Shown here: positions 6,977 to 15,624 of the stretch, in pieces | Layout of the letters: the number at the start of each line of letters is the position of its first letter | Position numbering within the stretch: the first letter of the stretch is position 1 | Origin: Rhodospirillaceae bacterium | GTDB taxonomy: Bacteria > Pseudomonadota > Alphaproteobacteria > DSM-16000 > Inquilinaceae | Assembly: GCA_020638595.1 (NCBI GenBank) | Contig: JACKIG010000035.1 | Span: 1 to 35,611, forward strand | Direction of reading: 5' to 3' | DNA: 35,611 nt | Translations under genes and position numbers: made by a program | The notes under the pieces: generated by a model | What the model saw: only the letters and a program-made list of their open reading frames with translations | The model's database searches: none | What the model was told of the DNA's origin: nothing

Positions 6977-7816
6977 TCAGCCGGCGAACACGGTGCTGTC
7001 CAGGTTTTCCAGGTGGCGGCCTGCCAGCCAGAGGACGTCCGCTGGGTCGCTGGGGGCACGCTGCCGCCAGGTGCGGCCGCCGTCATCCGGAAGGAACGGC
7101 ACGTAGCCCAGGCGGCCCAGGAATGTCGACACGCTGTCCAGGTCATCGCCGGCGCGTGCCAGCGCGGCGGGCGACAGCTCCAGCAACAGCGCGGGCCGGA
7201 ACCGTTCCAGGCTTCGCGACCCGCCGGCCAGCATGCGCATTTCCCACCCTTCGATGTCGGCCTTCACGAGATCGAGTCGCGGCAACGCCAGGTCCGCCAG
7301 GGCATCGTCCATCCTGCGAACGCGAACGCGCTCGCGGATCACCGCGGCGCCGGCGCCCGGCGCGCCCAGGCTGGCAGTGCCGAAACCGGCGCTGCCTGAC
7401 CGCTTGACTGGCGTGTTCAGCTCCATCTCCGCGTCGTGGTCGGACAGGCCATAGGCGTGGATGCTGACATTGCCCAGCCGGTTGACGCGCAGGGCCTGTC
7501 GCAGGATGGACCGGGCATAGCCGCTGGGTTCGAAGGCGTGGACCCATCCGCGGGGAACGAGGCGGGCGAACAGCTTGGCGAACTGGCCGCCATGGGCGCC
7601 GACATCCAGGATGACGCCGTCCGCCGGTACCAGTGCGCGCACCAGGGGGCCGGTCTCACGGTGGTGCTGTTGCGCGCACGCCTTGAACAGATGGGCGGCA
7701 TAGGTGGCGCGTCCGCGCCAGCTCAACTGCGTCCAATAGGCCTGCATCGCACCGGCTTGTCGCTTCCCCCCGTGTCGATCCCCGGGCTTCATGCCGGCGG
7801 GGGCGGCGCATGGCAA
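6977..7816 (-). CDS. FkbM-family SAM-dependent methyltransferase
   Basis: 279 residues with a FkbM-type Rossmann methyltransferase core. Motif I is VILDVGAHGGQFAKLF (68-83), followed by HAFEPSG and the family-specific LDLVKADIEGWEMRML (181-196). FkbM proteins O-methylate sugars or small molecules using S-adenosylmethionine. The start is uncertain: ATG 7816 has AAGG 8 nt upstream, but Met codons at 7792 and 7747 are possible and the first 24 residues look non-conserved. It lies downstream of flgL on the same strand, separated by 92 nt, and near two TPR glycosyltransferase genes. That suggests methylation of a flagellar glycan (inference). Confidence 0.85.
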   Translation of the reverse strand: MPCAAPAGMKPGDRHGGKRQAGAMQAYWTQLSWRGRATYAAHLFKACAQQHHRETGPLVRALVPADGVILDVGAHGGQFAKLFARLVPRGWVHAFEPSGYARSILRQALRVNRLGNVSIHAYGLSDHDAEMELNTPVKRSGSAGFGTASLGAPGAGAAVIRERVRVRRMDDALADLALPRLDLVKADIEGWEMRMLAGGSRSLERFRPALLLELSPAALARAGDDLDSVSTFLGRLGYVPFLPDDGGRTWRQRAPSDPADVLWLAGRHLENLDSTVFAG

Positions 7817-7908
7817 GCCTTAACGGATGGACCCGGCGCGATCGCCGGGACTCGCGCCGCTGGCCCGTCGAACCGACGTCATCGGTGAATCCTGAATCTC
7901 AACAGACC

Positions 7909-9069
7909 CTAGATAAAGTTGGTCAGCGTCAGCTGGTTGACCTGGGCCGTCACCTGGTAGGTCGCCTCCAGGCTGGTCTGCAGCAGCTGCAGGCTGACGA
8001 TCGCTTCGGCCGCGTCGGCGGTTTCCAGCTCGCCCAGCAGGTTCTGCTCCAGCGTTTGGACCTGTTGCAGGCGCTTCACCGTGTTTTCGACCGTGATCTG
8101 CGTGCTGGCCGCACGGATATGCGTGGCCTTGATCTCGGGGATCGCGTCCTCGATCAGCTTCTGGGCTGCCTCGATATTGGCCGTATAGAAGGCCCGCTGT
8201 TCCTCGAATGTCGGTTCGCCCGGCCCCGGATTCTCATCCGGCGGCTCGATCAGCACCATCATCTGCAGGCCGAACATCAGCTTCTCGAACCCGGGTTCGG
8301 CCGCGGAAAAGCCGACGGAGGCCGTCTGGTCGCTGTCGATGCGGATCTTCAGCCCGGCATCCACGTCGCCGGACTGGCTGACACCGGCACCGCCTTGGTA
8401 ATAGGTCGACCGGTAGGTGGCGTAGGGGGTGCTGCCGGCCAGGTCGTCGCTGAGATAGGCAAAGTTTGCCGGCAGTTCCGTCGCTGGATTGTTCTGCGGG
8501 TTGGTGGGGCTGCCGGCCTGCAGGATGTCCTTGTTCAGGAACCAGAAATAGCCGTCGTTGGGGGCGGAGGGTGCGGTGCCCGCGTCGAAGCTGGCCCAGT
8601 CGATGTTCGTCAGGCTGGGGTCGTTGATGGCCGTGCTGTATTCGACGGGCTTGCGGTCGCCGACCAGGCCGCCGAACAGATAGCTTTCGCCGTCGTGCGT
8701 GTTCAGCGTGCTGATCACCGTCTGCAGCCAGCCCTGGGCGGTTTCGCGTAGTTCCGTCGCCTGGCCCGGGTCGTATTCCGCAAGGTCCGGGAAGCGCGCG
8801 GCCTCGTCGGCGATATCGCCGATCTGGTCCAGCGCCTGGTCGACCAGCCGCAGTCGGGTCGTGACCCTGTCGGTATTGGTGATGAACTGCTCGCGCTGCT
8901 CGATCGACGCGTTGAAGTTCACCATCCGCACCGTCTCGGTATAGTCGGTGAAGGTGGGTCCCTTCTTTCCCGTGGCAATCTGGTATTCCAGCGACTGCAT
9001 GTTCTTCTGCGTCTGCTGGATGAAATACAGCATGGTGTCCAGACGGTACGACGACCCGACGGTATTCAT
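7909..9069 (-). CDS. flgL: FlgL, hook-filament junction protein
   Basis: 386 residues, a flagellin-like junction protein placed between hook and filament. The N-terminal helix (MLYFIQQTQKNMQSLEYQIA, then TGKKGPTFTDYTE) and C-terminal helix (EAIVSLQLLQTSLEATYQV) are typical of FlgL. The central region is Asp/Pro-rich and variable. ATG 9069 is chosen with GGGAG about 11 nt upstream; an open extension to 9168 would lie inside flgK. It follows flgK by 22 nt. The order flgE-flgK-flgL fits sequential export of hook, first junction and second junction proteins. Confidence 0.93.
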   Translation of the reverse strand: MNTVGSSYRLDTMLYFIQQTQKNMQSLEYQIATGKKGPTFTDYTETVRMVNFNASIEQREQFITNTDRVTTRLRLVDQALDQIGDIADEAARFPDLAEYDPGQATELRETAQGWLQTVISTLNTHDGESYLFGGLVGDRKPVEYSTAINDPSLTNIDWASFDAGTAPSAPNDGYFWFLNKDILQAGSPTNPQNNPATELPANFAYLSDDLAGSTPYATYRSTYYQGGAGVSQSGDVDAGLKIRIDSDQTASVGFSAAEPGFEKLMFGLQMMVLIEPPDENPGPGEPTFEEQRAFYTANIEAAQKLIEDAIPEIKATHIRAASTQITVENTVKRLQQVQTLEQNLLGELETADAAEAIVSLQLLQTSLEATYQVTAQVNQLTLTNFI

Positions 9070-9091
9070 GACGAAGGCTCCCGATTGGCCG

Positions 9092-11221
9092 TCAGCGGGC
9101 CATATCCTCAAGAATCTGGAACATCTCGTTGATGGTGCTGATGACGCGCGCCGCGGCTGAATAGGCATTCTGAAGCTTCAGCATCACCGTCAGTTCCTCG
9201 TCGATGCTGACGCCGCTGGTGGTCGAAATCCGCTCGTTGAGCTGGCTCAGGAACAGCTCCTGCGTCTTCATGTCGCCTTCGGCATTCTGCGCCAGGTCCG
9301 TGATCTCACCGACGATCTGGGCCGTGTAGTTGTGGAACGTGGCGTTGAGCGCCGGCAGGCCGCCGGAGCGCGGATAGCTGTTGGTTGCCTGGAAGGCCGC
9401 GGCCATGTCGGCGGCCACCGAGGCGTCGCTGCTGCCCAGGGCATAGAGGCCGTTCTCGTCCAGCACCGGCCGACCGCGGGCGATCAGGCCGGGGTCGGCG
9501 CGGATATCCTCGCTGACGTCCAGGGCTGCCGCCGCACCCGGCTCGGACGAATGGAAGGCGAAGGCCTCGGGCGACCCGGCGGTGCCGATCTGCACCTTCA
9601 GCACGTCGGACGGACCGACGCGGATGGCGAACTTGTCGCCCGACTGGACGATCTTCGCCTCCACGCCGATGCCGTTCAATGCCGTCACGATGTCGTCGAG
9701 GGTGGAGCTGGCGCCCAGGGCGGCCGTACCCACGAAGCCGTCGCGCGACTGGACGTTGATCGTATAGCCGGTGGTGTCGATCACGGCGGTGCGTGCATAG
9801 CTGTCCGACGCGAGCTTGGATCCGTTGTTTTCCGCTTCGAAGAAGTTATTGAAGCCGAAGAGGCTGGAGAAACCGTTGACCGTCGTCGTCAAGGCGGCGG
9901 GGCCGCCGGCGGCATCCAGGGTGATCTGCGCATCCGGGCCGGCGCCGGACGGGGTGGTGTCGATCAGGGCGATGCCATAGCCGCCGTTGGTCAGTGCCGC
10001 CGACAGCGAGAGGCTGAGCTTGCCGTCGGCGTCCACGGCGACGGTGAAATCGCCGCTCGCCGGATTGCCGATCTCATCCAGCGCGAAGGTGGGCCAGGTG
10101 CCGCCACCGTTGGCAACCAGCGTGCTGAGCGCGACGGAGCTGTGCTCGTTGCCGTCCTCGTCCAGCACGACGATCATCGTGTCGTGGCCGGCGGCATAGG
10201 TGAACTGCATCGAGGTCGCGTCCGCGGCCAGTGACGTGAAACCGTTGGCGGCCACGAGTTCGGCCGGCGCCGGCAGCGGCGTGCCGCGGTTGTGCACCTG
10301 GTTGATCTGATCGCGCAGCGACACGGCCAGGTTGTCGACCTGGGTCTGCATGTTCGGCAGGACTTCGTCGCGCATGCGCAACAGCTCGCCGATGCGCCCG
10401 CCCTCGATATAGGAGGTGATGTCGGCACCGGGCGTGTCGACGAAGCTGATGTCGTCGAAGTTCTGCGGGTATTCGACCTGGGCGCTGAGCTGCGACAAGG
10501 GGCTGTAGTCGTCGAATTCCCGCGCCTTGCCGTCGATGAGGGCGATGCCGGAGGGCAGGAAGACCGTGACCTCGCCGTTGGGCTTGTCGACGATGCGGAT
10601 GGGCATCAGCTCGGCAATCTGCTTCAGCGCGACGTCGCGGTTGTCCTTCAAGTCGCCGATCGGCTGGTTGATGCTGCCGTAATGGCTGATCTGGCCGTTC
10701 AGATAGGCGACGTCACGGATCGCCTTGTTCAGCGTGTCGATCGCTTCCGACAGTTCGGTCTCGATCGTGCCCCGCAGATCCTGGATGCCGTCGGAGAAAT
10801 CCCTGAGCGAGGCGGAGAGCTGCTGGCCGCTGTCGCTGGCGAGCACGAGGTTGTAGAGCTCGCCCGGGCCGGCGGCGAGTTCCTCCAGCGCCGAGGAGAG
10901 GTCGGACAGCTGGGTGTTGATGGTGCCGCCGCCGCTGGTCTCGCCCAGCAGGCTCGCGACCCGGCGCAGGAAGTCGTCCGCCACCGTGGACTTGGACAGC
11001 GTCGTCGTCTCGTTGAGGGCCTGGCGGATCAGCGAATCGTTGGCGCTGCGGTCGATGGAAGCGACGCGAACGCCGCCGACCGTGGTCGACGACTGCTCCA
11101 CCACCTTCTTGGTGTAGCCGGCCGTGTTGACGTTGCTGACATTCTGCGCCGCCCAGTCCATGCCGATCTGCGCGATCTGCAGGCCACTGATTGCGCTTTT
11201 CAACGCCCCGGTCAGACTCAT
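9092..11221 (-). CDS. flgK: FlgK, hook-associated protein 1
   Basis: 709 residues. The N-terminus carries the rod/hook-family signature (ALKSAISGLQIAQIGMDWAA, then QNVSNVNTAGYTKK) and the C-terminus the matching helical motif (VMLKLQNAYSAAARVISTI, then NEMFQILEDM). FlgK joins hook and filament at the cell surface. The length exceeds the roughly 550 residues of enterobacterial FlgK, with a large Gly/Ala/Thr-rich middle (about 330-560) that is probably surface exposed. GAGAGGAG lies 6 nt before ATG 11221. It is 66 nt downstream of flgE. Confidence 0.95.
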   Translation of the reverse strand: MSLTGALKSAISGLQIAQIGMDWAAQNVSNVNTAGYTKKVVEQSSTTVGGVRVASIDRSANDSLIRQALNETTTLSKSTVADDFLRRVASLLGETSGGGTINTQLSDLSSALEELAAGPGELYNLVLASDSGQQLSASLRDFSDGIQDLRGTIETELSEAIDTLNKAIRDVAYLNGQISHYGSINQPIGDLKDNRDVALKQIAELMPIRIVDKPNGEVTVFLPSGIALIDGKAREFDDYSPLSQLSAQVEYPQNFDDISFVDTPGADITSYIEGGRIGELLRMRDEVLPNMQTQVDNLAVSLRDQINQVHNRGTPLPAPAELVAANGFTSLAADATSMQFTYAAGHDTMIVVLDEDGNEHSSVALSTLVANGGGTWPTFALDEIGNPASGDFTVAVDADGKLSLSLSAALTNGGYGIALIDTTPSGAGPDAQITLDAAGGPAALTTTVNGFSSLFGFNNFFEAENNGSKLASDSYARTAVIDTTGYTINVQSRDGFVGTAALGASSTLDDIVTALNGIGVEAKIVQSGDKFAIRVGPSDVLKVQIGTAGSPEAFAFHSSEPGAAAALDVSEDIRADPGLIARGRPVLDENGLYALGSSDASVAADMAAAFQATNSYPRSGGLPALNATFHNYTAQIVGEITDLAQNAEGDMKTQELFLSQLNERISTTSGVSIDEELTVMLKLQNAYSAAARVISTINEMFQILEDMAR

Positions 11222-11287
11222 CGAACGCTCCTCTCGTCGCGGGCCGCGGCCCGGTCAGGGATGACCGGGCCGCCGGACGGCGAACGC

Positions 11288-12700
11288 TTAACGCTTCAGG
11301 TTGATCACCTCTTCCAGCATCTGATCGCTGGTGGTGATGACGCGGCTGTTGGCCGAATAGGCGCGCTGCGCCTGGATCATCTGCGTGAACTCTTCGGCGA
11401 TATCGACGTTGGAGGCTTCCAGCGCCTCGGGCACGAACTCGCCCGCGCGACCGACACCGGCGTCGGAGATCACCGGATCGCCGCTTTCCACCGTGGCGCG
11501 GTAGACGCCGCCGTCGAGAAGCTGCAGCCCGTCGGGGTTGGCGAAGGTGATCATCGGAACGCGATAGATCTTCTCCGACACGCCGTTGCCGTAGTGGGCG
11601 TAGACGTCGCCCTGGCCGTCGACGGAGACGCCCTCGTACTGGCCGTAGGGCAGGCCGTCCTGCGACAGGTTGGTGATCGCGAAGTCGTCGGAGAACTGGG
11701 TGATGCCGATCGGGTTGTCCGCTTCGCCCAGCTTGATGGTGATGTTGTCGGCAAAGCCGGGGAAGGTGCTTCCGGCCAGGGTCAGGACGACTTCGCCGTT
11801 GACCACGCTGGCCACCAGCGCGCCGGCACCGCCGTGGCTGCCGTTGGTGATGCCGGTCGTCTGGTCGGACGACAGCGTGCCGGAGGTCGAGCCGCTGTTG
11901 TTCAGGTTCAGTTCGGTCCAGGCATAGTACGATGTCGGCACGCCGGCACCGTCGTCCGCCGGGGTGCCGTCGGCTTCGACCTCGAAGATCTGCACCGTCC
12001 ATTCGCGCGGGTCGGCGGTGTCCGCGCCCGTGGCATACCATTCGATGCGCATCGTCCGCGGCCGGCCCAGGTCGTCGTAATAGACCTGTTCGGAGAACAT
12101 CTGGCTCAAGGTCTGGTTGGCGATCGACGTGGTCGCCGCCGGCGTCACCCGCGTCTCGCCGCCGGCCTGGGAGGCGGGCAGGTTGGCACCCAGCACGGCG
12201 TTGGTCGTCGTGCGGATATTGCCGGTGATGTTGCCGATATTGACGGTCGTCAGCTCCTTCGACGGGAAGGTGACGCCGTCGGTGTTGTAGCGCCAGCCTT
12301 GCAGGAAGAAGCCCGACGAGTTGACGAGGTTGCCCGTCGCGTCCGGTTCGAAATCGCCCTTGCGCGTGTAGGACAGCTGGCGGTCGATGCCGGCCGTCTG
12401 GTTGTCGTCGGAGAAGTTCTTGACGGCGAAGAAGCCGTTGCCGTTGACCGCGAGATGGGTCGACTGGCCGGACGCTTCGATGGACCCCTGAAGGGCGACG
12501 TTGTACTGCGGGTGCGCCACCACGCCGCCCGGCTCGTGGGTCTGCTTGCTCGACTGCGTCACCAGCGCCGAGAAGTTCGTCCCCACCTTCTTGTAGCTGA
12601 TGGTGCTGACGTTGGCGATGTTGTCGGAGATGTGGCCGATGCGCCGCGTCTGGGCGTTGAGACCCGAGATCGCTGTGACCATGGAACCGTAGATGGACAT
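11288..12700 (-). CDS. flgE: FlgE, flagellar hook protein
   Basis: 470 residues. N-terminal rod/hook signature: SIYGSMVTAISGLNAQTRRI, then SDNIANVSTISYKK. The next domain has LAVNGNGFFAVKN, and the C-terminal motif includes EALEASNVDIAEEFTQMI followed by QAQRAYSANSRVI. FlgE polymerises to form the hook after FlgD capping and FliK length control. GAGGT lies 7 nt before ATG 12700. The upstream gap (12701-12776) contains a sigma-54-like promoter element, so flgE, flgK and flgL may be induced separately from flgD. Confidence 0.97.
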   Translation of the reverse strand: MSIYGSMVTAISGLNAQTRRIGHISDNIANVSTISYKKVGTNFSALVTQSSKQTHEPGGVVAHPQYNVALQGSIEASGQSTHLAVNGNGFFAVKNFSDDNQTAGIDRQLSYTRKGDFEPDATGNLVNSSGFFLQGWRYNTDGVTFPSKELTTVNIGNITGNIRTTTNAVLGANLPASQAGGETRVTPAATTSIANQTLSQMFSEQVYYDDLGRPRTMRIEWYATGADTADPREWTVQIFEVEADGTPADDGAGVPTSYYAWTELNLNNSGSTSGTLSSDQTTGITNGSHGGAGALVASVVNGEVVLTLAGSTFPGFADNITIKLGEADNPIGITQFSDDFAITNLSQDGLPYGQYEGVSVDGQGDVYAHYGNGVSEKIYRVPMITFANPDGLQLLDGGVYRATVESGDPVISDAGVGRAGEFVPEALEASNVDIAEEFTQMIQAQRAYSANSRVITTSDQMLEEVINLKR

Positions 12701-12735
12701 CTGTGCTACCTCATTTGGCTCTGTGTTCTGGTGTG

Positions 12736-12751
12736 GGCTGGCCTGGTGCCA
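12736..12751 (-). promoter_or_regulatory. Sigma-54-like -24/-12 element before flgE
   Basis: On the minus strand, TGGCACC-aggc-CAGCC. The -24 part matches TGGCAC exactly and the GG-to-GC spacing is correct, but the -12 part is only GC. Predicted start of transcription is about 25 nt before the flgE ATG. Confidence 0.4.
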
Positions 12752-12776
12752 AGTGGGACCGTCTGTCGGTTCTCGA

Positions 12777-13460
12777 TCAGGCGTCGCTATCCGTTGATTG
12801 CAGCGGCTGGCGCACCGCCAGGACGTCGTTCAGGTCGACGAACAGGTCCCCCACCGCCAGCAGGATCTTGCCGTCATAGGATTCCACGCCGGTGACGAGG
12901 CCGGTGACATACGGCGCCGTCGCCACGGCGTTGCCGTCGATATCCAGCGCTTCGACCTTCAGGAAATAGGCCCCCGGGTCGACGGCATCGCCGTCGCCGT
13001 TGGTGCCGTTCCAGGTCAGGGTATGGGTGCCCGACGCGGTGGAGCCGCTGGTGCTCCACACCTGGTTGCCCGCCGCGTCGACGATCGACACCTTGGTCAA
13101 TGCCGAGCTGCTCTCCAGCTGGTAGGCCAGACGGACCGGCTGGCCGGTGTAGGAGAACCCGCTGCCCTGGACCTCGACCTCCATGCCGATGTAGCCCAGC
13201 GCCGTTTGCAGCGGCGCCGTCGTCGTCTGGGCGGCAATCAGCTCGTCGAGCTTCTGGTTCTGCGCGATCAGCTGTTCCACCGTGCTGAACCCGACCAGCT
13301 GGTTGGTGAATTCCGCCGTGTCCAGCGGGTCCAGGGGATCCTGGTACTGAAGCTGGGTGGTCAGCATCAGCAGGAAGTTGTCCAGCGTCTGATCCAGGCT
13401 CTGCTGTGCCGTGACCTGGTTGCCGGACAGTGTCGTACCGGCTGCCGTTACCGCGTCCAT
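12777..13460 (-). CDS. flgD: FlgD, hook cap / hook assembly protein
   Basis: 227 residues. The conserved FlgD N-terminal block is present (NFLLMLTTQLQYQDPLDPLD, then TAEFTNQLVGFSTVEQL), followed by a FlgD Ig-like/tudor portion with GNQVWSTSGSTASGTHTLTW and PGAYFLKVEALD. FlgD caps the growing hook and is removed when the junction proteins arrive. ATG 13460 has GGAAGGGA about 8 nt upstream. The fliK stop is 17 nt away, so fliK and flgD are one transcript. Confidence 0.96.
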   Translation of the reverse strand: MDAVTAAGTTLSGNQVTAQQSLDQTLDNFLLMLTTQLQYQDPLDPLDTAEFTNQLVGFSTVEQLIAQNQKLDELIAAQTTTAPLQTALGYIGMEVEVQGSGFSYTGQPVRLAYQLESSSALTKVSIVDAAGNQVWSTSGSTASGTHTLTWNGTNGDGDAVDPGAYFLKVEALDIDGNAVATAPYVTGLVTGVESYDGKILLAVGDLFVDLNDVLAVRQPLQSTDSDA

Positions 13461-13477
13461 GGCCGCATTCCCTTCCG

Positions 13478-14818
13478 TCAGATCCGCAGGTCCAGCCGGC
13501 CGCTGGCGGTCCAGCCGTCGGCCCGCACGGCGATGCGCTGCTGGTCCGCCGCCTGGCCTGCCGTGCCCTGCTCGCCATCCGCGTCGTTACCTTCGCCCGA
13601 CCCGCCCTGGCCGTTGCCCTGTCCGGCGAAGTTCTGGCCGGCGCCGGGGTTCTGGCCCTTCAGCGAGAAGTTCAGGCTGTTGGAGTCGGTTTGCAGGCCG
13701 GAATTGCCCAAGGCCCGTTCCAGCGCGCCGGCATCGCGGCGCAGCAGGTCCAGCGTTTCCGACCGGTCGACCATGATCCGCGCATGCACGCGCTGGTCGT
13801 CGCCGATCTCCAGCCGGACCTCGACGGTGCCGAGGGATGCCGGCTGCAGGCGAATGGTGAAACGATCGACGCCATCGGCAGCGGCCTTGCGCATCTGGAC
13901 CGCGATCTGGTCGGACAGCGGGACCATCGGCTCTGCCGGGCGGGTGGAGGCGAGCGTCGCCTGGAAGCTGGGGCTCGGCTTGTCGACGCCCGTTGCGGCG
14001 TTCGTCGTCGGCAGGGGCTGGCCGCGCTCGTCGGTGGCCAGCTGCGGCCGGGCCGCTTCGCCCGACGATGCGTCGGCCGGTGCCGGGGCCTTTGACGGCA
14101 GCGCGTCGGCCGGGATCTGGCCGTTCTTGGCATCGCCGGACGTGCCCTTGGCCATGGCGTGGGCCGCATCGGACACCGCCTGGCCCGGCGGCGGCGCGTC
14201 GGCCGTCGGGCGCAGCGCGGCCTGACCGGCGGTCGAGGCGTCGCCCTGCTTGCCGCGCTTGCCTTCGCCCGCCAGGGCAACGGCAAGCCGTGCCGCCGTT
14301 TCTGCGTCCGGCCCCAGGGCGGCGTCGTCCAGCGCGGCGCTGGCGGCGGTGCCCTGCGGGGATGCGGCGACGGCGGCCACGATGGCCGGGTCGACCGCAG
14401 CGGCGGCATCGCTGTCCAGCACCTCGTCGCCGGCCGCGTCGGGGTCGATGTCGATGTCGGGCATCGCGGGGTCGGCTGCGACCTGCTGGCCGTCGCCGTC
14501 AGCCGTTGCAACGACCGTCTCGCCTTGCGCCAGTTGCTGGAGGATCGCCATCAGCGCGTCGGGGTCGGCCAGCAGGCCGTCCTCGCCCATCAGGCCCTCC
14601 TGCCCGGACACGCCGGCACGCCCCAGCATCGCCTGGACCGCATCCAGGGTCTGTGTCCCGGGGGCGCCCGCCAGGTCGCCGAGGCGCATGCCGAGCAGCT
14701 GCTCGAACGTCATGCCCAGCGTCGGGACAGCCGGCCCGTTGGCGCCGCCGGCCGTGCCGGCGGCCACGCCGGTGCCGGCTGCCGGTAGGATCGGGACGAT
14801 CGCTGCGATTTGATCCAC
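13478..14818 (-). CDS. fliK: FliK, hook-length control protein
   Basis: 446 residues, starting at GTG 14818 with GAGGG 7 nt upstream. Residues 1 to about 330 are Ala/Asp/Gly/Pro-rich and low in complexity, as usual for the ruler part of FliK. The C-terminal domain (about 335-420) holds the recognisable hook-length core: FTIRLQPASLGTVEVRLEI, then HARIMVDRSETLDLLRRD and LERALGNSGL. The last 40 residues are again Gly/Asn/Gln-rich. FliK is secreted during hook growth and switches FlhB specificity from rod/hook to filament substrates; flhB is at 34281. It lies between flgD and the FlgN-like chaperone in one operon. Confidence 0.93.
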   Translation of the reverse strand: MDQIAAIVPILPAAGTGVAAGTAGGANGPAVPTLGMTFEQLLGMRLGDLAGAPGTQTLDAVQAMLGRAGVSGQEGLMGEDGLLADPDALMAILQQLAQGETVVATADGDGQQVAADPAMPDIDIDPDAAGDEVLDSDAAAAVDPAIVAAVAASPQGTAASAALDDAALGPDAETAARLAVALAGEGKRGKQGDASTAGQAALRPTADAPPPGQAVSDAAHAMAKGTSGDAKNGQIPADALPSKAPAPADASSGEAARPQLATDERGQPLPTTNAATGVDKPSPSFQATLASTRPAEPMVPLSDQIAVQMRKAAADGVDRFTIRLQPASLGTVEVRLEIGDDQRVHARIMVDRSETLDLLRRDAGALERALGNSGLQTDSNSLNFSLKGQNPGAGQNFAGQGNGQGGSGEGNDADGEQGTAGQAADQQRIAVRADGWTASGRLDLRI

Positions 14819-14866
14819 TGTCTCACCCTCATGCAGTGCGGTCGCGCCGTCGGCTGCGTCCGCTCG

Positions 14867-15298
14867 TCACAGTGTCCGGTTGACGGCGACGGGCACATAG
14901 CCCTGGCCGCGCTCGGTCGGCTTTGCCGGCTGGCCGTATCCCGACGGCCGCACCGATGCGTCGCGCGCGCAGGCGATGAACGTGTCGATGACGCGCTGGC
15001 TGACGCGCTGGGCGCTTTCGATCGCCTGCTGGTTGCTCTCCGCCGACCGCTTCAGCTCCGCCTCGCCGTCGTAGAGGGCCTGCAAGGTCTCCTCGTCCAG
15101 GTCCGCCAGTTCGCCCTTGCGGGCGCTGAGATTGTTGAGCTTGCGCGAGAACACCTGCTCCAGCCCGCTCTTGCGCACGGCGAAGCCTTCGATGCCAGCG
15201 ACCTGCATGGCGCGAAGGGCCTCCGTCTCCTCGTCCAGCACGAGCCGGAGATCGGCCATCGTGCGGCCGATGCTGACGACAAGGTCTTCGATCTTCAT
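14867..15298 (-). CDS. FlgN-like flagellar export chaperone
   Basis: 143 residues, almost all helical. Layout matches FlgN-family proteins: an acidic first helix (LRLVLDEETEALRAM), a Lys/Arg-containing middle (KLNNLSARKGELADL), a long third helix (ELKRSAESNQQAIESAQ, with RVSQRVIDTFIACA) and a GYGQPA turn near the C-terminus. FlgN holds FlgK and FlgL before export, and both genes lie downstream in the same run. The start is either ATG 15298 or the preceding GTG 15301; GGAGG is 13 or 10 nt upstream. FlgN sequences diverge strongly, so the symbol is left empty. Confidence 0.7.
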   Translation of the reverse strand: MKIEDLVVSIGRTMADLRLVLDEETEALRAMQVAGIEGFAVRKSGLEQVFSRKLNNLSARKGELADLDEETLQALYDGEAELKRSAESNQQAIESAQRVSQRVIDTFIACARDASVRPSGYGQPAKPTERGQGYVPVAVNRTL

Positions 15299-15306
15299 CA
15301 CGGGTC

Positions 15307-15624
15307 TCAGGCCTCCTGAAGGGTCAGCAGCTCACGGGTGACGGCGTCGGCCAGGCCAATGCCGCCGGCCTTCGCCATCTCGTCCCCGAACTGCTCGATC
15401 ATCATCGAACGGTAGATTTCCTCTGCCTGGCCGCCGCCGAACATCGGGTCGGTCTCGATGCCGGCGAACATGTGCTGCAGCATCTGCGACAGGAACACGG
15501 CTTCGAAGTCCTCTGCGGCCTGGCGTGCCGACGACACGTCGCCGGTCATCGTCAGCGGTCGCGGCGCCGGCGCGGTGGGCCTGGTGGCCAGCGCCTGCGC
15601 ACCGGGAAGGGCGAAGTCGTCCAT
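15307..15624 (-). CDS. Rod-binding protein (FlgJ N-terminal domain type)
   Basis: 105 residues. The core ARQAAEDFEAVFLSQMLQHM, followed by FGGGQAEEIYRSMMIEQFG and a helix ending ADAVTRELL, is the rod-binding (FlgJ N-terminal) domain. The peptidoglycan hydrolase domain found in enterobacterial FlgJ is absent, which is normal in alphaproteobacteria, where a separate muramidase is recruited. The protein helps the rod assemble in the periplasm. ATG 15624 overlaps the flgI stop (TGATG), indicating coupling. The downstream FlgN-like gene follows 8 nt after its stop. Confidence 0.9.
   Translation of the reverse strand: MDDFALPGAQALATRPTAPAPRPLTMTGDVSSARQAAEDFEAVFLSQMLQHMFAGIETDPMFGGGQAEEIYRSMMIEQFGDEMAKAGGIGLADAVTRELLTLQEA

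Noticed and set aside
10292..12895. 867-codon plus-strand open frame across flgK, flgE and the end of flgD
   Set aside because: Antisense shadow in GC-rich DNA; it covers three unmistakable flagellar genes on the other strand.
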